Positions 7,823 to 14,461 of a stretch of DNA of 64,000 bases are shown here, piece after piece (position 1 is the stretch's first letter; each line of letters starts with the position of its first letter). A program made the translations under genes and the position numbers. Source of the stretch: Rheinheimera sp. MM224 (GTDB taxonomy: Bacteria; Pseudomonadota; Gammaproteobacteria; Enterobacterales; Alteromonadaceae). The notes below the pieces were generated by a model. It did not search any database. It was not told the origin of the DNA and worked only from the letters and a program-made list of their open reading frames with translations. The stretch lies in NCBI RefSeq assembly GCF_947090785.1, contig NZ_OX352320.1:1488001-1552000 (forward strand). The letters are read 5' to 3'.

Positions 7823-8194
7823 TTACTGACCGCCGCGAACCGCACGGACGCACGCGTAGTCGTAGACGTCGTAGCCGCCGACAAGGCCGCTGCTGAAACC
7901 GACCACCCAGCGGGCAGACTCTGGGCGTCTGGCCCATGGTGTACTTGTCCAGTAGCAGTCGCTTTCTGTATCTGGGAAAGCTTCTGTATCGATTGCTGGG
8001 TCGTATTTGGTGCGGTCAACAATGGTTTGCAGCTCGTCTACCGTAGGTAAACGCCAGCCTTCGCCTAAGGCCTCAACAGCCTTTACTGCATCTTCAAAAG
8101 TGACATCACTCGCCACTGTGTTTTGGCTCCACACCAGACCTGTTAAGGTGTCTGCTACTGTTTTGCCATCTTCGCTTTTAGTAAAACGTGACAT
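7823..8194 (-). CDS. DGR target protein 2 (DUF1566, C-type-lectin-like)
   Basis: This encodes 123 residues, with an AGAAGGA ribosome site before the ATG at 8194. It consists of little more than a DUF1566/Lcl_C-like domain: GLVWSQ near residue 20, then EALGEGWRLPTVDELQTIVD, then CYWTSTPWARRPESARWVVGF, ending in ACVRAVRGGQ. The last 31 residues are VR1, with variable residues GFSSGLVGGYDVYDY. There is no signal peptide, membrane helix or tail-attachment domain. It is paralogous to target 1 and should be a ligand-binding protein with a diversified surface. Confidence 0.92.
   Translation of the reverse strand: MSRFTKSEDGKTVADTLTGLVWSQNTVASDVTFEDAVKAVEALGEGWRLPTVDELQTIVDRTKYDPAIDTEAFPDTESDCYWTSTPWARRPESARWVVGFSSGLVGGYDVYDYACVRAVRGGQ
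7829..7919 (-). repeat. DGR variable repeat 1 (VR1)
   Basis: This has the same 91-base length as TR. It differs at 15 positions, and all 15 fall on TR adenines (coding strand); none of the 69 other positions differs. The adenine-free 3' segment is identical to TR and to VR2. After the last GGT codon, TR has G and the VRs have C (GGTGAGT against GGTCAGT). VR1 forms the 3' end of target gene 2. Confidence 0.95.
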
Positions 8195-8234
8195 TGGTTT
8201 TTCCTTCTGGGTTGGTTAAATCAAAAAACAGAAA

Positions 8235-8672
8235 CTACTGACCGCCGCGAACCGCACGGACGCACGCGTAGTAGTTGATGCCGTTGCCGTAGACAACGCC
8301 GTCGCCGAAACCGACCACCCAGCGGGCAGACTCTGGACGCCATGCGCATGGAGTAGCAGTCCAGTACCAGGTGCTTTTAGTGTCTGGATACTTGTTGGTA
8401 TCAATGCATGGGTCGTGGCGCTCTAAGTCGACCAGCGTTAGCAGTTCTTCGCGGGTTGGCAGGCGCCAGCCTTCGCCTAAATCGGCCACTGCCTTTTCGG
8501 CTTTTTCGAAGTTCACCTTCTCGCCGTCCAACAGTGTTTTGCTCCACTCAAGGCCTGTGGCTGGCTCAAGTACTGAAGCAGTGGCAGCGGGAGCGTCAGC
8601 AGCTGGAGAGCCGATAGCAGTTAAGTGGATGTTTAACGTTGCACCCTTTTCACATGTGATATGTAAATTCAT
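8235..8672 (-). CDS. DGR target protein 1 (DUF1566, C-type-lectin-like)
   Basis: This encodes 145 residues. The ATG at 8672 overlaps the stop of the upstream frame (ATGA). After a short N-terminal extension (about residues 1-37) comes a DUF1566-like domain: GLEWSK, ADLGEGWRLPTREELLTLVD, TWYWTATPCAWRPESARWVV, ending ACVRAVRGGQ. Residues 115-145 are VR2, with variable residues GFGDGVVYGNGINYY. Compared with target 2 it has a longer N-terminus but the same core, so a duplication is likely. No secretion signal is visible. The ligand is unknown. Confidence 0.92.
   Translation of the reverse strand: MNLHITCEKGATLNIHLTAIGSPAADAPAATASVLEPATGLEWSKTLLDGEKVNFEKAEKAVADLGEGWRLPTREELLTLVDLERHDPCIDTNKYPDTKSTWYWTATPCAWRPESARWVVGFGDGVVYGNGINYYACVRAVRGGQ
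8241..8331 (-). repeat. DGR variable repeat 2 (VR2)
   Basis: This aligns without gaps to TR. It has 13 substitutions, all at TR adenines, at a set of sites different from VR1. The flanks downstream of VR1 and VR2 also share a T-rich stretch (TTTTTGATTT) that TR lacks, which may help mark the recipient site. Confidence 0.95.
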
Positions 8673-9051
8673 AGTGTTGAACCTTTCAGTTGATAATCAT
8701 TGCCCGGCACAAACTGCACATAACGCTGCACGGTTTTGCTGCGGCCTCTTTTGTCTTTCGATACGGCTGGTGCTTTGATAAACACAGCGCACCGGATGAA
8801 GCCCTGTTTCTCTGCCATGGCTATGTACTGTTCGCACGTAGTCGGCATGCTGTATTCGGGGCTGACGCGAATGGGGGGGTAGACTCAAGCAATTTTGTTA
8901 AAAGCTCTGCTTCCACCACTTCAACAGCCGGAACCTTGGTTTTACCCTTTGTATCCTTCGCCTTTTTCTGCGCTTTACCGACAACAGCCAGAGCCTGCTT
9001 ATGGGCTTTCTCTTTCACTTTTTTAGGGTCGATACCGAATACAGCGAACAT
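8669..9051 (-). CDS. Hypothetical protein, frame interrupted at a G7/C7 run
   Basis: From the ATG at 9051 a Lys/Ala-rich frame runs 76 residues to 8821. In the next frame an open stretch continues (PPIRVSPEYSMPTT, then MAEKQGFIRCAVFIKAP) to a TGA at 8669-8671 that overlaps the target 1 ATG. One extra C in the C7 run (plus strand G7 at 8873-8879) would fuse both into one protein of about 127 residues. A homopolymer sequencing error is the simplest reading. If the break is real, the second part could start at 8848 or 8818. The function is unknown; its position suggests a DGR-operon partner. Confidence 0.6.
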
Positions 9052-9053
9052 GG

Positions 9054-9392
9054 TTAAAACTCCGTCGTAGTGGTGTTTTGTTGTGGAAGCCCGATACGTC
9101 GAACGCCATTTGCCACCAACCAGTTGATTGCTTTTGGTGAAGGCTTAAAGCATCCCTCGTGTACCAACAGCCAGCCGTTATCAGCCAGTTCGTTAATTTG
9201 GTAAACGGCCTGAGCATGACTGTGGAAAATCCCCAGGCGTTTAATGGCGCCGATACCAATCACGGTTTCAGTGTTAATGCAGTTCTGGTCTATCAGGTAA
9301 ATGACAGTGCGTTGTTGCAGCGTCAGCTCTGAATCTGTCGACACAGCAAAAACCGAAGTAGGGCATATCTGTGCTGTCTGAACTGCGCTCAT
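9054..9392 (-). CDS. Hypothetical protein, possible winged-helix fold
   Basis: This encodes 112 residues, starting at 9392 with an ATGA overlap. The pattern LTLQQRTVIYLIDQN...INELADNGWLLVHEGCFKPSPKAINWL looks like helix-turn-wing DNA-binding architecture. No close family is recognised. It could regulate the operon, but this is inference. Confidence 0.55.
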   Translation of the reverse strand: MSAVQTAQICPTSVFAVSTDSELTLQQRTVIYLIDQNCINTETVIGIGAIKRLGIFHSHAQAVYQINELADNGWLLVHEGCFKPSPKAINWLVANGVRRIGLPQQNTTTTEF

Positions 9393-9589
9393 GCTGCTTC
9401 ACCGTTAAATTGCTGCTTCGATACTTCAATGGCATGCATTAAGTCGCCAACAGTCAGGTCGTAAACCGCTACTCCGTTCGCCTCAATTTTCTCTGCTACT
9501 AAATCTGTGAAGCCTGCGCTGCAGTGAGGAACCGCGCCCATTTCAGCGCATACATGCAGCAGTGCCTCCATAACCATTGAATTGCTCAT
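9389..9589 (-). CDS. Small hypothetical protein
   Basis: This encodes 66 residues. I chose the ATG at 9589 because it overlaps the stop of the previous gene (ATGA); the longer frame from 9649 would overlap that gene heavily. It is a mixed-charge, soluble sequence without motifs. Confidence 0.55.
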   Translation of the reverse strand: MSNSMVMEALLHVCAEMGAVPHCSAGFTDLVAEKIEANGVAVYDLTVGDLMHAIEVSKQQFNGEAA

Positions 9590-9912
9590 GCACCACCTCT
9601 TAAGAACTGGTGAACATTGGCCAGAGTGCTGGTGCGCAAAACAGTGCAATGCGTCATATCGTCGTTGATGTGCAAAGCAAAGCGGCCGTCTGTTCCAATC
9701 GTTCCCATGTGATCCATGTAGTTGGCCTGAAACTCTGGGCTTGGTAGTGCGCGTTTGATTTGGTTGAGCAGGCGCTGCTGCGTGGCCTTAACCTTCGGGT
9801 CTTGGCTCACATCAACATAGGTACTCATAAAGCAACGGAAGCGCAGGCTTAACAAATGCAGCTCTTCCATAGCGTGTTTGCGGCGGTGGGTGGTTTTTGT
9901 TAAGACTGACAT
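9586..9912 (-). CDS. Hypothetical protein, first gene of the minus-strand operon
   Basis: This encodes 108 residues from the ATG at 9912, preceded by AAGGAGACAGCT, a strong ribosome site. The open frame extends upstream to 9981, but that part lies in the promoter region and is unlikely to be translated. It is rich in Arg and His near the start (TTHRRKHAMEEL), with no recognised domain. It leads the 8-kb operon that contains the DGR. Confidence 0.6.
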   Translation of the reverse strand: MSVLTKTTHRRKHAMEELHLLSLRFRCFMSTYVDVSQDPKVKATQQRLLNQIKRALPSPEFQANYMDHMGTIGTDGRFALHINDDMTHCTVLRTSTLANVHQFLRGGA

Positions 9913-10222
9913 AGCTGTCTCCTTATCGATAAAATATCTAATACGATACCAATATAGATAAAAATATCGAAAAAGCAACAATAAATATCGAAAAAGAAAT
10001 TTAGGGGTTTACATGGCCAATTATTTAGCTATATTGGGTAGAAGTTGTTAAGTGAAGGTTGTTATAGGATTTTGTTTCACGAGGATTTGGAAAAATACCG
10101 GGTTTATTCTCTTATTAGTTGTGCCAAGTGATAAAAATATAAAGTTTTTTGACTGGTATTAATTTTACATTAGTGGAATTATTGCTCTAGTTCGTAACAC
10201 TTGGTTCTAAATGGAGATAATC
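9913..10222. promoter_or_regulatory. Divergent promoter/operator region
   Basis: This AT-rich region separates the minus-strand DGR operon from the plus-strand gene at 10223. On the minus strand TTGCTT and TATATT, 16 bases apart, form a possible sigma-70 promoter. Motif AATATCGAAAAAG occurs twice (9963-9975 and 9984-9996). ATACGATA at 9941-9948 is the half-site of the palindrome at 12854-12871. These look like repressor operators that would keep the DGR operon off in the lysogen. This is inferred from repeats only. Confidence 0.5.
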
Positions 10223-10507
10223 ATGAACGGTATTGGCCTTAACGATTCGTTAGCGACAGCTGCTTATAGCTCACAACTAAGCTCTGTAAACAACGGTGTA
10301 GAAGTGAAATCAGCAGCTGAAGTGACAACTCAGACATCTAGCGTAGACAAAGTGACTCTGAGCCAAGAGGCTTTAAACTTATCTGCTACTTCAAATGAAC
10401 CTACAGAGCCAGATGATGAGCCGGTAGCTGAAACTAATAACACAGGCATTGAGCCGCCAAAGGTGGCGCCTTTTAACACAGGTATAGAGCCACCAAAACC
10501 TAAATAG
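10223..10507 (+). CDS. Hypothetical small protein with NTGIEPPK repeats
   Basis: This encodes 94 residues from the ATG at 10223, preceded by GGAG; an upstream ATG at 10211 would contain that ribosome site. The middle has VDKVTLSQEALNLSA, which resembles the DSVSLTSQAQQ segment of the flagellar FlgM encoded at 50848-51189. The C-terminus is acidic and Pro-rich with NTGIEPPK twice. It may be a lysogenic-conversion gene. Any link to motility is speculative. Confidence 0.5.
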   Translation: MNGIGLNDSLATAAYSSQLSSVNNGVEVKSAAEVTTQTSSVDKVTLSQEALNLSATSNEPTEPDDEPVAETNNTGIEPPKVAPFNTGIEPPKPK

Positions 10508-10524
10508 TCTATAGAGGGGTCAAT

Positions 10525-11022
10525 ATGTGGGGTGAAATTGAAAGTTTGCTGATGGCCATAAATAGCGTAACTTGGCTGTCTTATTTAGCGGCTTCCTTTG
10601 CGGCAGTATTTTTGGTTAGAGATCTGTCATTTAAAGCAACTCTAATTGCTTGGTCAGTCGCTGACTTAGTGAACTTAGTTTTCACCCCAATTCTTTTTAG
10701 CCTAAGCGAGGTTGATAGAGAGTTAGCCAGGCTAGTATGGTATCCAGCATTTTCAATGCTCAGCTTGTTAACTATTTTCTTCATCTATCAGGTCCATATA
10801 AAGGCATCAATCCAAGTATCTAGGTTTTCTAAACCGATAGTTTTATGGCTTTTGATGATGGTAGCGCTTAATGTTGTAAGGTTTTTCGATAGAGTAGTTT
10901 TTGAAACTAATTTCACCAGTGAGCTTTTTAAGTTTGGGCTATTAGCTGTTAAGGTTTGGGCTTCTGTGGCTGTATGGATTTATCTCTATCAGATGTGTAG
11001 TAGGTCAAGGAGGGCTGCATAA
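10525..11022 (+). CDS. Polytopic membrane protein
   Basis: This encodes 165 residues with about four to five hydrophobic helices (near 15-30, 37-60, 70-92, 105-120 and 133-155) and an Arg-rich end. The DNA is AT-rich compared with the structural genes. It follows the preceding gene by 17 bases and precedes the next by one base. A role in superinfection exclusion is possible, but no family was recognised. Confidence 0.6.
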   Translation: MWGEIESLLMAINSVTWLSYLAASFAAVFLVRDLSFKATLIAWSVADLVNLVFTPILFSLSEVDRELARLVWYPAFSMLSLLTIFFIYQVHIKASIQVSRFSKPIVLWLLMMVALNVVRFFDRVVFETNFTSELFKFGLLAVKVWASVAVWIYLYQMCSRSRRAA

Positions 11023-11023
11023 A

Positions 11024-11368
11024 ATGGATATTTTAATAAGTGCATTTTTAATAGTGTTAGTACTTTTCTTTTCTGCTTATTTTGGTTTAGCTCTAATAAA
11101 ATCAGAGAAAAACCTTAACGAAAGCCCTGAGCGGATCGCTGAAAAAAATATGGGCAATCGAGCTCATTACATGATTATCAAGTACTGCGAATTAATTACT
11201 TCACCTGACAGCATATCTAAGGCGATAGCATTAAAGAATTTTCAGGAAAACGCTCTGAAATATAGTGAAGACTATGAGCATTCAATTATGGAAGTAATAT
11301 CTAGATCAGAGGAAGGCGCAAATAAAATACACTTGTTACGACCAGAAGCTGAGACCAATAAAGGTTAA
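11024..11368 (+). CDS. Membrane-anchored hypothetical protein
   Basis: This encodes 114 residues with one N-terminal membrane helix (about 4-26) followed by a soluble, helical, charged domain. It starts two bases after the previous stop, suggesting coupling. It is convergent with the repressor-like gene and overlaps its end by 4 bases. The family is unknown. Confidence 0.55.
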   Translation: MDILISAFLIVLVLFFSAYFGLALIKSEKNLNESPERIAEKNMGNRAHYMIIKYCELITSPDSISKAIALKNFQENALKYSEDYEHSIMEVISRSEEGANKIHLLRPEAETNKG

Positions 11369-11868
11369 GCAGATTTATCTGTACTCAGCTTTAAATTCGT
11401 TTTAACCACTTCGAAACCATAGTTTTTAAAAGTCAGAACAGCAAAATCAGTTATCGTTTCTAAAGACATATCAGATTTCAGGCTGCACCAACTCAATTCG
11501 TGCAGGTCTATAAGATACTTTGCCATAACGTTCTTAAGGTCTGCTGCGTCAATTTGCGCCTTAGGTTCTGACCCTGACTTAGCCAACAAATCAGGGTTTA
11601 GTAGGTCAGCAGCCGTTACCGACTTATATTCTTCGTATAAGTTTATGCCTTTCACCATTTCATCGAGTTTATCCATTCCCATGACTTGTCCGTTGTCGTG
11701 CCTGGTGAAAATGCTTTTATCGATTTTAATTCCATTTTCTTTGCACATCTCAGAAAAGTTGGACTTATTCTTTCCAACGCTTTCAAGTATTTGCAATACG
11801 TTAGTTATTACAACGTCCTGTACTCGCTTGTGCATAGTATTACCATCAGTGTTATTTACTGAATCCAA
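11365..11868 (-). CDS. Putative prophage repressor (HTH-like)
   Basis: This encodes 167 residues. The N-terminal part (VITNVLQILESVGKNKSNF, SEMCKENGIKIDKSIFTR, then MDKLDEMVKGINLY) follows the five-helix pattern of Cro/CI-type HTH domains. No peptidase (S24) motif is present in the C-terminal part, so it is not a classical self-cleaving CI. The start at 11868 or the ATG at 11835 are both possible. Its position between the two operator-like regions fits a lysogeny regulator. Confidence 0.55.
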   Translation of the reverse strand: MDSVNNTDGNTMHKRVQDVVITNVLQILESVGKNKSNFSEMCKENGIKIDKSIFTRHDNGQVMGMDKLDEMVKGINLYEEYKSVTAADLLNPDLLAKSGSEPKAQIDAADLKNVMAKYLIDLHELSWCSLKSDMSLETITDFAVLTFKNYGFEVVKTNLKLSTDKSA

Positions 11869-12040
11869 ATATATATCTAAAAGGAAACAAGATAAACCTA
11901 AAAAGGCGAAAAAGTCATTTAAAATAGATGTTTTAAGAGGGTTTTAGGATATTAAGCTGATTCTGAGTGGTAATATTCTTTTAAAGGATAATTTGCGAAT
12001 TAAGTAACCCTAATTCGCAACGGTGATTTAGTTATTTCAA

Positions 12041-12673
12041 TTAATTAATCCCACAATCAGATAGTGCTTTTTGGAGGCTGCTGTTTAACTGAACTTCCCC
12101 AACTGTAGATTTAAGTCCTGGTAGGCCACCTGTTTGGTAAATCATATTTTTACCGCTAAGTAGTTCTTTCAATATCTGTTCAGCTTTACTATCAGTAGCG
12201 GCCGTAAATGTAGAAAGCATCTGAGCTGTATATTGCTGTTGGTTTTTAATCGTGCTTTCAACCATATCCTTAGTTTTCTGATCCATGTTTGCCGTTAAAG
12301 TGTTTACGTAATCCGGTGACATTGCACTTCCAATTGATTTGAGATCGGCGGGGGTCTCGCTCACTGTAATGTCCCATGCTTTATTCTGATCTATACGTAT
12401 TTTCACATCACCAACAGGTATGGGAAACTTTCCACCACTTCGCAATCCGACCCTAAGCTGACCATCTTTTTTCTGAATGTATGGGTAGTAGTGATTTTGC
12501 CTTGTATATAGATAATCCCCGCCCCAGTATTCTGCTACTGAAACAAAGCACTCTACTTCATCGGTAAACCTATCTGCGGTTACTGAAGCTCTCCATGGCC
12601 CTGAATTATCAGTGCTTGAACACCCGGATATGAGCAGACCTAAAGCTATATAGATTAGTTTATTTACCTGCAT
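12041..12673 (-). CDS. Putative lipoprotein
   Basis: This encodes 210 residues with a lipoprotein signal peptide: a short basic start, a hydrophobic core and lipobox LISGC. The mature part has no recognised enzymatic motif. As a lone gene beside the repressor in the lysogeny region it looks like a lysogenic-conversion gene whose product would sit in the envelope. The family is unknown. Confidence 0.65.
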   Translation of the reverse strand: MQVNKLIYIALGLLISGCSSTDNSGPWRASVTADRFTDEVECFVSVAEYWGGDYLYTRQNHYYPYIQKKDGQLRVGLRSGGKFPIPVGDVKIRIDQNKAWDITVSETPADLKSIGSAMSPDYVNTLTANMDQKTKDMVESTIKNQQQYTAQMLSTFTAATDSKAEQILKELLSGKNMIYQTGGLPGLKSTVGEVQLNSSLQKALSDCGIN

Positions 12674-12853
12674 TTTCAGCCCCTTTAACTGAACTTGTTA
12701 GTTGTTATAAATCCTAAATTACCTCAATAGGCGACAGCATTACAACTAGTCTGACTTCATAGCCTGTGTTGCGACCTAACCAGCCGAATGAAAAGTCTTA
12801 ACCCTGCCTGCGTAATTATCTAAAAAGAGAATAAATGGATCTTAAAGTTGCTA

Positions 12854-12871
12854 ATACGATATTTATCGTAT
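12854..12871. promoter_or_regulatory. Operator-like palindrome
   Basis: ATACGATA and its exact complement TATCGTAT are separated by two T. It lies 35 bases before the ATG of the small HTH-like gene at 12907. The same half-site occurs in the other regulatory region at 9941-9948, suggesting one repressor controls both leftward and rightward transcription. Confidence 0.6.
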
Positions 12872-12906
12872 ATTTTTAGTCTGATTGTTTTCAGAGAGAT
12901 ATTTAT

Positions 12907-13110
12907 ATGACGGTTTCAGAATTAAGAGGTGTTTTGGCTTCCATGCTGCAAATCCGTGGAAAGCTCAGGAAAACGTGCGAGGAATTGAACGTTGATTATT
13001 TGAAGGTTTGGAAGTTCGCTAAGAACAAAACCAAAAAAATTGATCACGACTTGGCGCAGCGATTAATTAGCCACCTAAATCCAGAGATTGATACGAGAGG
13101 TGCTGCATGA
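12907..13110 (+). CDS. Small Cro/CII-like DNA-binding protein
   Basis: This encodes 67 residues. The segment KTCEELNVDYLKVWKFAKNKTKKIDHDLAQRLI resembles a short helix-turn-helix of phage Cro/transcriptional regulators. It is the first gene of the rightward early operon, directly after the palindromic operator, and its stop overlaps the next start (ATGA). Confidence 0.55.
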   Translation: MTVSELRGVLASMLQIRGKLRKTCEELNVDYLKVWKFAKNKTKKIDHDLAQRLISHLNPEIDTRGAA

Positions 13111-13301
13111 ATTCAACATCATCAGCAGCTGACTCACAATTAACGGACCTATCCGTACCTCTGCAAAGCTTCACGTTGGACGTTATTCAACAGTGCACTT
13201 GCCTTTGGTGCGGTAAGCCTGTACCGGAATCTACTTTGTTTTGCAGCAGCATCTGCAGGAACGAAAACACGCAGCAAGTTCGACTGAACGGTGGGTTTTG
13301 A
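13107..13301 (+). CDS. Small zinc-finger-like protein
   Basis: This encodes 64 residues with the pattern CLWCGKPVPESTLFCSSIC, two CxxC/CxxxC pairs that should bind one zinc ion. It overlaps the preceding gene by 4 bases. The function is unknown; such small proteins are common in phage early regions. Confidence 0.6.
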   Translation: MNSTSSAADSQLTDLSVPLQSFTLDVIQQCTCLWCGKPVPESTLFCSSICRNENTQQVRLNGGF

Positions 13302-13346
13302 CCAGCATCGGTAAGCGCTTTTGTAAGAGTGTTTACCGATGCTGGT
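13301..13346. terminator. Perfect 14-bp inverted repeat
   Basis: ACCAGCATCGGTAA at 13301-13314 and its exact complement at 13333-13346 flank an 18-base loop. It begins on the last base of the preceding stop codon. There is no T run after it, so it may be a processing or attenuation hairpin and not a simple terminator. Confidence 0.5.
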
Positions 13347-13364
13347 GCTGGGGGCTGATAGCAG

Positions 13365-13481
13365 ATGCCTCAGCCAGTCAAACCTTCGGTGCTGCATCAC
13401 AAGTCCATTAACCCTGATGGGTTTAACGGATTGTTAAACGGCTCGGCAGCTTGGGAAGACAAGCACGTTATTCGCCGCTAA
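13365..13481 (+). CDS. Possible 38-residue protein
   Basis: An ATG at 13365 opens a 38-codon frame (MPQPVKPSVLHHKSINPDG...) ending at TAA 13479-13481. The sequence is compositionally protein-like, but the ribosome site is weak. From here to 13598 I see no other gene. Confidence 0.3.
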   Translation: MPQPVKPSVLHHKSINPDGFNGLLNGSAAWEDKHVIRR

Positions 13482-13598
13482 TCCGGCTAAGCGCACGGGG
13501 TTCATTAGATGGCCGACTTAACCGACTGGTAATGATGTAACCAGTCACTGGGAGGCACCCAGGGTGGCGAATAACAAACACTACAACAGGAACTGATC

Positions 13599-13889
13599 AT
13601 GAGTACCTCAACACCGATATTAATGTCTGCTGATAATCCAACTGGCTGGAAGCTCGAAGAGTTGCTGGCTCAGGTTCGCAAGGAACTGCTGGTTAAAACA
13701 GAAAAGATCACTGGTGACGAAAGCACTGAGAGCATGAAAGTACAGTGCAACAACTTATCAATTCTGCGTCAGCTATTTAACGCTGAAGCTTTGCAGCGAG
13801 AAAGTATTGCTGTTCTAGAGGCCAAGTCCCCTGATCAAGGCCCAACAGGGCAGGCGCGTATTGGAGCAACAGCTCATGCAAACACGTAG
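13599..13889 (+). CDS. Hypothetical protein
   Basis: This encodes 96 residues. ACAGGAACTGATC precedes the ATG. It has a charged helical centre (KLEELLAQVRKELLVKTEK) and a flexible Gly/Thr tail. No motif is recognised. It overlaps the next frame. Confidence 0.5.
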   Translation: MSTSTPILMSADNPTGWKLEELLAQVRKELLVKTEKITGDESTESMKVQCNNLSILRQLFNAEALQRESIAVLEAKSPDQGPTGQARIGATAHANT

Positions 13890-14103
13890 AGCTATGCAGC
13901 GCCTATTCAGCCGCAAGTGCACCATGTTCTCTACCTGGTGTTCGTATTTGGTGTTTCTGTTCGGCTTTATGCCCATGTTCCCACCACAGTCGACACTGCT
14001 AGCTTGGCTGTTCATTGCCGCTACAGTTGTGCTTTTAGTCGTTACGGCTGCGTGGGCATACCTGCTGGAGCAAAACCTTCAATTACTCGAGGGTGAGAAG
14101 TGA
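13861..14103 (+). CDS. Small membrane protein
   Basis: This encodes about 75-80 residues, with a TTG start at 13861 or an ATG at 13876. Two hydrophobic segments (WCSYLVFLFGFMPMF and LLAWLFIAATVVLLVVTAAW) span the membrane. It overlaps the convergent gene on the other strand by about 25 bases. Confidence 0.45.
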   Translation: MEQQLMQTRRAMQRLFSRKCTMFSTWCSYLVFLFGFMPMFPPQSTLLAWLFIAATVVLLVVTAAWAYLLEQNLQLLEGEK

Positions 14104-14390
14104 TGCTCAGCCACATCAGCCAGAACCTGCCTAGCATCGTCGGGCATGGTCCACAATTCAAACTCTTCAGACATAGCAAAGAGAATATCGGCCTGCGTCA
14201 TGGCTTGAATTTGGCCGCGGGTCCAGTGGTGCTTTTGCATCAGGAAGTAATGCACGGCATCAAGGCCTGTGTGTTTTTCATAGCCTTGCTGTGCAGCCAG
14301 GTGGTCGCCAAAAATCGCCAGCGTATAGCCTATACGGGCTTCTTCCAGCACTTTGCGGTAAAGGTCAAGGTAATAGGGTTTGCGGTCCAT
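14079..14390 (-). CDS. Hypothetical protein on the opposite strand
   Basis: This encodes 103 residues from the ATG at 14390, preceded by GGAGGC. Its composition is protein-like (YYLDLYRKVLEEARIGYTLA, KHHWTRGQIQAMTQADILF) and no competing plus-strand gene covers the region. It is antisense to the early transcript, which is unusual. No family is recognised. Confidence 0.55.
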   Translation of the reverse strand: MDRKPYYLDLYRKVLEEARIGYTLAIFGDHLAAQQGYEKHTGLDAVHYFLMQKHHWTRGQIQAMTQADILFAMSEEFELWTMPDDARQVLADVAEHHFSPSSN

Positions 14391-14461
14391 AAGCGCCTCC
14401 AATCGTGGAATAGCTTTCTGTTTCTGAATAAAGAACATAGTTCACTTATGGGAGGTCTGCA

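Noticed and set aside
8371..9070. Plus-strand frames opposite the DGR target region
   Set aside because: They are antisense to genes with clear domains and ATGA coupling, and have shadow-like composition.
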